A stretch of DNA of 48,952 bases from RGEC01 sp044371405 (GTDB lineage: Bacteria > Bacteroidota > Bacteroidia > NS11-12g > UBA955). The notes below the pieces were generated by a model. It was given only the letters and a program-made list of their open reading frames with translations, had not been told where the DNA came from and made no database searches. The stretch covers positions 1-48,952 of the forward strand of contig JBILTS010000001.1 of the NCBI GenBank assembly GCA_044371405.1, written 5' to 3'. The position numbers were made by a program, and so were the translations under genes. How positions within the stretch are numbered: the first letter of the stretch is position 1; every line of letters begins with the position of its first letter. Shown here piece by piece: positions 41,961 to 48,952 of this stretch.

Positions 41961-43646
41961 ATGACACTTGTAATTGTCATAATTGCGCTGGCGCTAATCT
42001 TTGATTACATTAATGGTTTTCACGATGCGGCCAATTCCATTGCCACCGTGGTGAGCACCAAGGTACTAACCCCATTGCAAGCCGTACTATGGGCTGCACT
42101 ATTCAATTTTGCCGCTTTTTTTATCTTTAAAGATCACGCTGTTGCCAACACCATCGGCAAAACAGTGATAGACACCTACATCACCCTTCCGGTTATTCTG
42201 GCAGGTTTGGTCGCGGCGATTTTCTGGAACCTCCTCACCTGGTGGTATGGCATACCTTCCTCATCATCGCACACCTTGATTGGTGGTTTTGCCGGTGCGG
42301 CTGTAGCTCATGCCTATATGACCAAAGGTTTTGTAGCATTCAGCAGTGTGGTGGAAATGGAGAAAATTGTAAAAACGCTCTTATTTATTTTCCTGGCTCC
42401 CATGATAGGTATGCTCATTTCCATGTTCATGGCACTGGTAACCATTCACCGCAATCTTTGGATTAAACTGGGAATTATTGGTGCAACTTCTGTGGCTACC
42501 TGGTTCATGTTTATGCATTTTCAGCAGGGTAAAATGGAAGAAAACCTGCAAAAATTCTTCCGTGTAGACAAATACAAAAAAGAGGTAGAGAAAAATCCGG
42601 ATAACGAAGAAGCAAAAGCAAAACTGGAAAAAGCTACTGCCAATTACAATACGGCGTTGCCTTATCTGGCAGATTACAATAGGTTAGGTGCTGAAAAGGT
42701 AGCTGAAAATATCGCTGAAGCTGTGTCTTTTAAAGATCTTGAAACCAGTAAATTGAAGGATATTGTAAGCAAAACAGCGAAGCTTGATCGATTGAAAAAG
42801 GAAGCGTTTTATGATGAATCAAAGAAACCTCAACTGGAAGCCCTGACTGCTAAAATAAATGACCTCAAACCATTATTTAAATATCATCAAGAATTATTAG
42901 CCCAAAAGACAGCAGCTGACAGCACGGCTGCAGACAGCATTACAGAGGTGGTTGCCCATACCATGGGATTCAGCGGTGCTGATGAAGACAAGTTAAAAAA
43001 AGCTTTTAATATTGATTTGACCAAGGATTTGACCAAGGAAATCGGGAAGGCGGATAATTCCTTTCTTCGGTACGCTCTATTATGCGTCATTTTAATTTTC
43101 GTGTTGTCTTACATATACATTGAGAAACTCCGCAAACCGTCTGCCAACCGCACTGCCAATATGTTCAAGAAACTTCAGTTGCTTTCTTCTGCTGCTTTCT
43201 CACTCGGCCATGGCGGCAACGACGCCCAAAAAGTAATGGGGATTATTGGGGCTGCACTGATTGCCAACGGCAACATCAGTGACTTTAAAGACCTGCCCAA
43301 CTGGGTTCCACTGGCATGCTACGGAGCCATTGGACTGGGAACCCTGAGCGGTGGCTGGAAAATCGTAAAAACCATGGGAACCCGCATTACCAAGGTGACT
43401 CCGCTGGAAGGTGTAAGTGCAGAAACCGCCGGAGCCGTAACATTGTTCATGACCGAACAAATGGGCATTCCCGTTAGTACCACCCATACCATTACCGGCT
43501 CTATTATTGGAGTAGGAGCCACCAAACGCTTGAGTGCTGTTCGCTGGGGAGTTACCCGCAACCTGCTGGTGGCCTGGCTGCTGACCATTCCGGTAAGCGC
43601 TGCCGTAGCGGGGCTTTGCTACTGGATTATAAGGATGTTTTTGTAG
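41961..43646 (+). CDS. PiT-family inorganic phosphate transporter
   Basis: This 561-residue inner-membrane transporter carries both PiT signature repeats: GFHDAANSIATVVSTK at the N-terminus and SLGHGGNDAQKVMGIIGAA in the second half, with GIPSSSSHTLIGG and VSTTHTITGSIIG loops. It imports phosphate driven by an ion gradient. Between the two halves (residues about 190-365) lies a hydrophilic, highly charged helical insert of roughly 175 residues with coiled-coil character, larger than in many PiT proteins. The insert probably faces the cytoplasm or periplasm depending on topology, and may contact the DUF47 partner encoded upstream. Confidence 0.93.
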   Translation: MTLVIVIIALALIFDYINGFHDAANSIATVVSTKVLTPLQAVLWAALFNFAAFFIFKDHAVANTIGKTVIDTYITLPVILAGLVAAIFWNLLTWWYGIPSSSSHTLIGGFAGAAVAHAYMTKGFVAFSSVVEMEKIVKTLLFIFLAPMIGMLISMFMALVTIHRNLWIKLGIIGATSVATWFMFMHFQQGKMEENLQKFFRVDKYKKEVEKNPDNEEAKAKLEKATANYNTALPYLADYNRLGAEKVAENIAEAVSFKDLETSKLKDIVSKTAKLDRLKKEAFYDESKKPQLEALTAKINDLKPLFKYHQELLAQKTAADSTAADSITEVVAHTMGFSGADEDKLKKAFNIDLTKDLTKEIGKADNSFLRYALLCVILIFVLSYIYIEKLRKPSANRTANMFKKLQLLSSAAFSLGHGGNDAQKVMGIIGAALIANGNISDFKDLPNWVPLACYGAIGLGTLSGGWKIVKTMGTRITKVTPLEGVSAETAGAVTLFMTEQMGIPVSTTHTITGSIIGVGATKRLSAVRWGVTRNLLVAWLLTIPVSAAVAGLCYWIIRMFL

Positions 43647-44034
43647 CAGGTAATCTCTAAAATATTTATATAAAACGAAAAAGGGCTGCTTAAAAGTTTA
43701 ACTATCTTAAAATGATAACCGTGAAATAGTAAATATCACGAGCTATAATCCATAATTGTTGATTTTATTTTAAAGATCATAATCGGTTTTTTCAAATATT
43801 TATTTATTTTTTCTATTATATATTTCTAATTTTAAAAATTCAACCAACAAATTATAAGTATGTTTATGATTCAATAATAGGAATTTATAAATTATCTGTT
43901 AATATTGTGGCACGTTGTCTAGATTTTTGAAATATGCATATATTTAGCTAGGTATTTGAAAATGCTAAAATTCATCACATTAGGACAAAATAAATATTAA
44001 TTAACTAAGCAATTAATAAAAAATAAATAAAAGC
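43647..44034. other. AT-rich intergenic region
   Basis: This 388-base stretch holds no gene, tRNA or clear terminator that I can see. It is very AT-rich, especially the last 100 bases before the start at 44035, and probably holds the promoter for the two lipoprotein genes downstream. No exact TAnnTTTG element adjoins the start. Confidence 0.5.
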
Positions 44035-46386
44035 ATGATAAATAAAAAAAACATCTGGATTGGCGCTTTAATAATTTTAACGAGCCTAGCATTACCAATT
44101 ATCCAAAGTTGTAAAAAAGAAAAACTGAAATCACCCTGGTCTTTACCGACAGTAACAACTGAAGTAATAGAAGTTACTGAAACATCTGTTTTAGTGTCTG
44201 GGAATATCACCAGCAACGGTGGCATAGCCGTAAACGTAAGCGGCATTTGCTGGGGCACCAGTGAAAATCCTACCATCGAAGACAATAAAACAATCAATGG
44301 TCCTGACAGTGGTTTATTTGTAAGTGAGATTAAAGGATTAACAAGCAATACCACATACTATGTTAGAGCCTATGCCACCAATATAGAAGGTACCGGTTAC
44401 GGAAGCTCAGTCTCATTTACTACTAAAGGTTTAGCTAAAGTGACCACAGCAGATATTACTAATGTTACCCTGATATCTGCAGTTGGCGGAGGAAGTGTAA
44501 CAAACGCCGGCGGGTCTGCAATAACGGCACGAGGTGTTTGTTGGAGTACACAAAATAATCCTACTTTAAATGATGCTAAAACCATTGATAGTAGCGGTTT
44601 AGGAGTATTTATAAGCAATTTAACAAACCTAACAGACGGCTCCACATATTACGTGAGGGCTTATGCAACCAATGCTACAGGTACAAGCTACGGCAACGAA
44701 GTACAATTTACAACCACCTCAGCAGCAGAGCCGATAGTTAACACCACTACCGTAACCAATGTAACTCAAATATCAGCAAACTGCGGTGGCACCATTACCA
44801 GCGATGGAGGTGCATCAATTACAGCAAAAGGGGTCTGTTGGAGTACTAGTCCCAACCCCACAACATCGAACAGTAAATTAAATTTTGGTAGTGGAACAGG
44901 AAGTTTCACAGGTAATTTAACAGGCCTAACTGCTGCAACTACCTATTATGTAAGAGCTTATGCAACAAATAAAGTGGGAACAAGTTACGGAATAGAACAA
45001 CAGTTCACTACACTTTCTCCAACATTACCTGTCTTAACTACAACCGCAGCTTCCAGTATTACACAAATAAAAGCAAATAGTGGCGGCACTATTATAAGTG
45101 ACGGTGCATCGGCCATCACAGAAAAAGGGGTATGCTGGAGCACTAACCCAGGTCCTACAACAGCTAACAAAAAAACCATAGATGGTAACGGAACAGGTGC
45201 TTTTACCAGTAATTTAACAGGTCTGTTAGCCGGAGTTACCTACTATGTCCGAGCTTATGCAAAAAACGCTCTTGGAACGGCGTACGGAAATGAAATACAA
45301 TTTAGAACACTTTCCCCAATTTTGCCAACTTGTTCTACAGCTGCTGTAACCAATATTCTAACTACCACTGCCACTGGTGGTGGCGTAATAACAGATACCG
45401 GATTTGCAAGAATTACAGATAAAGGAATTTGCTGGAGCACAAGTAGTGGTCCCACCACTGCTAATAGTAAAGTATCCAATGGAAGTGGACCGGCAACTTT
45501 TATAAGCAATATCACAGGTCTGTCAGGCGGCGCAGTTAGATATTACGTGCGGGCATATGCTGTAAATTCAGCTGGAACTGCCTATGGAAATGAAGTAACC
45601 TTTACAACACCTCCAACTACCCCAACATTGACCACTACCGCAATATCAAATATTACAAATACAACTGCATCGAGTGGTGGCAATATTTCAAGTGATGGTG
45701 GATCTGCAATTACAGCACGTGGTATTTGCTGGAGTACGAGTAGCGGTCCAACAACTTCGAACAGTAGAACCGTTAATGGTACTGGATTAGGTGCTTTTTC
45801 GAGTAATCTAAATTTCCTTGCAAGCGGGGTCACGTATTATGTTCGTGCATATGCTACAAACGCAATTGGAACTTCTTATGGAAATGAAATTTCCTTCACA
45901 ACTTCTGTTAATATTGGCCAATCTTACAATGGCGGTAAAGTCGCTTATATACTACAATCTGGTGATGCAGGATATGATCCAAATGTGCAGCACGGTTTAA
46001 TTGTTACTAATTCAGACCTATCTGGCGGAATAATCTGGAATAATGGTTCATCAACTACTGGTGCAACAGGGTCTAAAATTGGAGATGGCAGCTCAAATAC
46101 CACTAAAATTGTCACTGTTCAAGGTAATCCAAAAAGTTCATATGCGGCTGGTTTAGCAGATAATCATATCGATGGCATCTACTTTGATTGGTATTTGCCC
46201 TCATCAGACGAGCTACAAAAAATTTATACTAACAGAGTCTCAATTGGTATGGGATCAACCGGATTTTATTGGAGTTCAACTGAGACCTCATCATCAGATG
46301 CAAGGTATATCAATTTCACCAATGGCAATAATACATCTGGAACTAAAACCAGCTCTATGAGAGTTCGAGCTATTAGAAAATTCTAA
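44035..46386 (+). CDS. Repeat lipoprotein with six ~97-residue units and Lcl-type C-terminal domain
   Basis: This 783-residue exported protein has an N-terminal hydrophobic segment ending IIQSC, a plausible lipoprotein signal (Cys26) followed by KKEK. Six tandem Ig/FN3-like repeats of about 97 residues (about 39-624) follow, each with a GVCWSTS-like, a TYYVRAYATN and a GTSYGNEIQFTT-like segment. The last about 155 residues contain GGKVAYILQSGDAGY, GLIVTNSDLS, FDWYLPSSDELQKIY and FYWSSTET, typical of DUF1566/Lcl-type domains. The protein is probably displayed on the cell surface, perhaps for adhesion. It is AT-rich relative to the pit gene upstream. Repeat number may vary between strains. Confidence 0.85.
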   Translation: MINKKNIWIGALIILTSLALPIIQSCKKEKLKSPWSLPTVTTEVIEVTETSVLVSGNITSNGGIAVNVSGICWGTSENPTIEDNKTINGPDSGLFVSEIKGLTSNTTYYVRAYATNIEGTGYGSSVSFTTKGLAKVTTADITNVTLISAVGGGSVTNAGGSAITARGVCWSTQNNPTLNDAKTIDSSGLGVFISNLTNLTDGSTYYVRAYATNATGTSYGNEVQFTTTSAAEPIVNTTTVTNVTQISANCGGTITSDGGASITAKGVCWSTSPNPTTSNSKLNFGSGTGSFTGNLTGLTAATTYYVRAYATNKVGTSYGIEQQFTTLSPTLPVLTTTAASSITQIKANSGGTIISDGASAITEKGVCWSTNPGPTTANKKTIDGNGTGAFTSNLTGLLAGVTYYVRAYAKNALGTAYGNEIQFRTLSPILPTCSTAAVTNILTTTATGGGVITDTGFARITDKGICWSTSSGPTTANSKVSNGSGPATFISNITGLSGGAVRYYVRAYAVNSAGTAYGNEVTFTTPPTTPTLTTTAISNITNTTASSGGNISSDGGSAITARGICWSTSSGPTTSNSRTVNGTGLGAFSSNLNFLASGVTYYVRAYATNAIGTSYGNEISFTTSVNIGQSYNGGKVAYILQSGDAGYDPNVQHGLIVTNSDLSGGIIWNNGSSTTGATGSKIGDGSSNTTKIVTVQGNPKSSYAAGLADNHIDGIYFDWYLPSSDELQKIYTNRVSIGMGSTGFYWSSTETSSSDARYINFTNGNNTSGTKTSSMRVRAIRKF

Positions 46387-46461
46387 ACCCAAAGGATTTG
46401 ATTGTATTAGTATATATGAATAATAATTAAAATTAATAAACCAATCAAACAAGAATAAAAA

Positions 46462-47469
46462 ATGAAAAAACTTATCCCAATTATTGGAGTAGCCTTGCTA
46501 ACTTCCTGCTCTGTGCACAGAGAAATTCAAAAAGACACCAAAGCGCATGATCCACAAATTAATGCATCCAGTTTTGGTATGGTCATCAAACCCATTGTTG
46601 CAGACCTTAAAGTGGAATCCGTAAAACAGTCGGTAACCTATACCGCTGATTTAAAATTACCCCTCAGCGAACTCAAGGACAATGCAATGGAATTATTCCT
46701 AACAACCCACAAGTGCGATTATGTGGTAGATCCTGTCTTTTCGAGGGTTACTACCGTTGAGAACTCCAGATTGAGTGAAATTAAGATTACACTTACCGGT
46801 TTTCCTGCCACTTACAGCAAAGTTTACCAGGTAGATTCACTGCCAAAATCTGTAATGCAGTATTCTTCTATTTCATTGCCGGTGAAAAGGGTAGAATATA
46901 CAAATTCCATTATTTCCGAAACAAAGGGCAAATCATTTGGAATGGAATTTTATACAGGCTTTGTGCCAAGCGGTGTTGTTGGGGTGCAACTTGACTATGC
47001 TAAGAACGTTAATGGTTTGCACTACTATCTAGCCGTTGACAGATACTCTACCCCCGGGACTGTAGAATTTGATTACGCTGTTAGCGTACTTAATAAAAAA
47101 TCAGGGAAAATAAGTTATGACCATACTGCGATTTCTTTTGGCGTTTTTAAAGAAAAATCATTCAGTAACCGTTTTAAAATAAGAGGAGCTGGTGGCATTA
47201 ACTATTCATCAATGCCATTTGTAAGCAGTTTTAAAAACACTGCTGACAAAACTTCATTTAACAGCACTAATTCGCTTGGTTTGCGTTTTGGTGCCGCACT
47301 TGATTATCGTCTTTATGGCGGAATTTCATTTGTTGGCAGGGCACATGCTAATGTGGCTCTACGAAATGCTATTAGTCAAGATGGAGAATACACAAGTAAA
47401 ATTTCTAACATCAGAAACAGTGATTATCCTTTACTGAATATCAGTGCAGGATTTCGATTCAATTTCTAG
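46462..47469 (+). CDS. Outer-membrane lipoprotein with barrel-like C-terminus
   Basis: This 335-residue protein begins MKKLIPIIGVALLTSC; the LLTSC lipobox gives a lipid-modified Cys at residue 16. The N-terminal half (about 30-150) is alpha/beta, with KCDYVVDPVFSRV; the C-terminal half looks like amphipathic strands and ends LLNISAGFRFNF, with a terminal Phe as in outer-membrane proteins. It is 75 bases downstream of the repeat lipoprotein and probably co-transcribed. No family recognised. A strong bidirectional terminator follows the gene. Confidence 0.6.
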   Translation: MKKLIPIIGVALLTSCSVHREIQKDTKAHDPQINASSFGMVIKPIVADLKVESVKQSVTYTADLKLPLSELKDNAMELFLTTHKCDYVVDPVFSRVTTVENSRLSEIKITLTGFPATYSKVYQVDSLPKSVMQYSSISLPVKRVEYTNSIISETKGKSFGMEFYTGFVPSGVVGVQLDYAKNVNGLHYYLAVDRYSTPGTVEFDYAVSVLNKKSGKISYDHTAISFGVFKEKSFSNRFKIRGAGGINYSSMPFVSSFKNTADKTSFNSTNSLGLRFGAALDYRLYGGISFVGRAHANVALRNAISQDGEYTSKISNIRNSDYPLLNISAGFRFNF

Positions 47470-47484
47470 AACTTTAACTGTTAC

Positions 47485-47520
47485 AAAAAAGCCCGTTTTG
47501 AAATCAAAACGGGCTTTTTT
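47485..47520. terminator. Bidirectional rho-independent terminator
   Basis: A 17-base stem (47485-47501 with 47504-47520) with a two-base loop, GC-rich in the middle (GCCCG/CGGGC) and flanked by A6 and T6 or longer, so it can act on both strands. It lies between the convergent lipoprotein and acyl-CoA dehydrogenase genes. Confidence 0.9.
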
Positions 47521-47620
47521 TATGGAATGAATTACTTTTTTAAATGCTCAAGTTCATGTATGCAGGGATTTCTTTTATTGGGTTTAATTGAATCTGTACC
47601 ACAAGATAATGTAGGTTACT

Positions 47621-48763
47621 TTAATCTTTCAGCACATCCCTGCTAATCACCACGCGCTGAACCTCGCTGGTACCTTCATATATCTGGGTAATCTTGGCAT
47701 CACGCATCAAACGCTCCACGTGGTATTCCTTAACATAACCGTATCCTCCATGAATCTGAACCGCTTCAACTGCTGTTTTCATGGCCGTTTCGCTGGCAAA
47801 CAACTTGGCCATGGAGCTAGCACGGCCGTAATCCAGATGCTGGTCCTTAAGCCAGGCCGCTTTAAGACAAAGCAGGCGGGCGGCCTCAATTTCAGTAGCC
47901 ATATCGGCCAGTTTGAATGCAATGGCCTGGTGGTTCATAATTTCAGTACCAAACGCCTTGCGCTCCTTTGAATATTTCAACGATAACTCATAAGCACCAC
48001 TGGCAATTCCCAGGGCCTGTGCCGCAATACCAATGCGGCCACCGGTGAGGGTTTTCATGGCAAACTTGAATCCGAAACCATCTTCACCAATGCGGTTTTC
48101 CTTGGGTACTTTCACATCCTGAAACATAATGGAATGCGTATCGCTGCCGCGAATACCCAGTTTATCCTCTTTCTTTCCTACCGTAACACCAGGGCTGTTT
48201 TTCTCTACAATTAAAGCGTTGATGCCTTTGTGTCCTTTTGCGGCATCGGTTTGTGCCATAACCAAATAAACACTGGCACTGTTGCCGTTGGTAATCCAGT
48301 TTTTGGTACCATTTAGCAGGTAATGATCTCCTTTATCTTCAGCAGTGGTGCGTTGGCTGGTAGCATCACTGCCCGCTTCAGGCTCACTCAATAAGAAGGC
48401 ACCTATGATTTCTCCTTTGGCAAGCGGTACCAGATACTTCTGTTTTTGCTCCTCGTTGGCAAAGGTTTCCAGACCCCAGCAAACCAGACTGTTGTTCACA
48501 CTCATAACAACCGAACAGGAAGCATCTACCTTAGATATTTCTTCCATGGCCAGCACATAGCTGATGGTATCCATACCGGATCCTCCGTACTTTGGATCTA
48601 CCATCATACCCATAAAGCCAAGTTCTCCCAGTTTTTTTACCTGTTCGGCAGGAAATTTCTGGTGCTCATCACGCTCTATAACTCCGGGCAGGAGTTCGGT
48701 TTGTGCGAAATCGCGTGCAGCCTGCTGCACTGCTAAATGTTCTTCGGTAAGCTCAAATTGCAT
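47621..48763 (-). CDS. Acyl-CoA dehydrogenase
   Basis: This 380-residue FAD enzyme of fatty-acid beta-oxidation converts acyl-CoA to enoyl-CoA, passing electrons to ETF. Visible motifs: LSEPEAGSDATSQRTTAE and KNWITNG (FAD and substrate binding), and near the end QIYEGTSEVQR, whose Glu is the catalytic base of short- and medium-chain enzymes. Length is standard. The ATG at 48763 lies 7 bases after a TATTTTTG element. Chain-length specificity cannot be read from sequence alone; the annotation as short-chain/butyryl-type is possible but unproven. No ETF genes are in the window. Confidence 0.95.
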   Translation of the reverse strand: MQFELTEEHLAVQQAARDFAQTELLPGVIERDEHQKFPAEQVKKLGELGFMGMMVDPKYGGSGMDTISYVLAMEEISKVDASCSVVMSVNNSLVCWGLETFANEEQKQKYLVPLAKGEIIGAFLLSEPEAGSDATSQRTTAEDKGDHYLLNGTKNWITNGNSASVYLVMAQTDAAKGHKGINALIVEKNSPGVTVGKKEDKLGIRGSDTHSIMFQDVKVPKENRIGEDGFGFKFAMKTLTGGRIGIAAQALGIASGAYELSLKYSKERKAFGTEIMNHQAIAFKLADMATEIEAARLLCLKAAWLKDQHLDYGRASSMAKLFASETAMKTAVEAVQIHGGYGYVKEYHVERLMRDAKITQIYEGTSEVQRVVISRDVLKD

Positions 48764-48770
48764 ATGACTG

Positions 48771-48778
48771 CAAAAATA
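48771..48778 (-). promoter_or_regulatory. Putative -7 element of the acyl-CoA dehydrogenase gene
   Basis: Minus-strand TATTTTTG matches TAnnTTTG and lies 7 bases before the ATG at 48763. Confidence 0.55.
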
Positions 48779-48952
48779 GGCAAGGTTTGTCAGATTTGGT
48801 TAATGGTGGTTTTGTATAGGATTTTTAGGCGAAACCTGGAAGGTTTCGAGCGCACGCACATGAGGAATCATAAATCAAACACCCTGATTTTTCCCTTACC
48901 GGCTACCCTCGGCTGAAAACACCATACTGCTCTTCAACAGCACCAAATTTTC

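Noticed and set aside
44148..45906. CRISPR or DNA satellite from the regular repeats
   Set aside because: The repeats are about 290 bases, in frame, and diverged in the way protein domains are.
1..48952. rRNA and tRNA genes
   Set aside because: No conserved rRNA segment or cloverleaf with an intact TTCRANNC loop was seen in the intergenic regions; an automated scan was not possible here.

Overview
The window reads as a chromosomal segment from a member of the Bacteroidota, probably from the Chitinophagia/Sphingobacteriia side and not assignable further by eye. The reasons are exact matches to the Bacteroidota -7 promoter element TAnnTTTG placed directly before start codons, two proteins with type IX secretion C-terminal sorting domains, many outer-membrane barrels and SC-type lipoproteins, an AsnRS carrying a large coiled-coil insert, and a GH92 glycosidase. 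Shine-Dalgarno sequences are rare. No rRNA, tRNA, CRISPR array or prophage module was found.

Layout. 1-1406: a 5'-truncated AAA ATPase. 1456-3503: an AT-rich secreted repeat protein and two small membrane proteins. 3509-4526: an IS200-like (RAYT) transposase lying between two related clusters of REP-type palindromes. 4594-5192: fdx-iscX (Fe-S assembly), closed by a perfect 46-bp palindrome. 5254-9019 (minus): an outer-membrane barrel and lipoprotein pair plus a small membrane protein. 9123-12556: a putative porin, a small conserved protein and a fumarylacetoacetase-like hydrolase. 12631-19681: a surface-polysaccharide region with an RmlD-like reductase, an acyl-ACP desaturase, RmlA, a many-domain SLBB export protein and a Wzz-like protein; the last three are joined by overlapping stop and start codons. 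19678-24454: tyrS, a small membrane protein, a small T9SS cargo protein and a TonB-dependent receptor. 24531-29584: gap, a DUF1653 protein and a 1,236-residue T9SS cargo protein. 29733-33747: a DUF1801/YdeI-like protein followed by an AT-rich minus-strand block of four unrecognised or barely recognised genes, one resembling the uracil-DNA glycosylase fold. 34039-38942: GH92, an XRE regulator and asnS. 39010-43646: rpoN, two DUF47 paralogues and a PiT phosphate transporter. 44035-47469: a six-repeat lipoprotein and an outer-membrane lipoprotein. 47621-48763: an acyl-CoA dehydrogenase.

How the genes work together. Housekeeping genes (tyrS, asnS, gap, rpoN, fdx/iscX, acyl-CoA dehydrogenase) are interleaved with cell-envelope functions: polysaccharide precursor synthesis and export, secreted proteins and outer-membrane transport. 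DUF47 plus PiT forms a phosphate-uptake cassette. The accessory parts are the REP/RAYT element and the 30.4-33.7 kb block. Several start codons lie only 4-10 bases after a TAnnTTTG element, including two GTG starts, which suggests leaderless or nearly leaderless messages. I see no single obviously new multi-gene system. The best candidates for undescribed biology are the UDG-like gene with its overlapping partner, and the REP/RAYT module whose flanking repeat clusters look like copies of each other.
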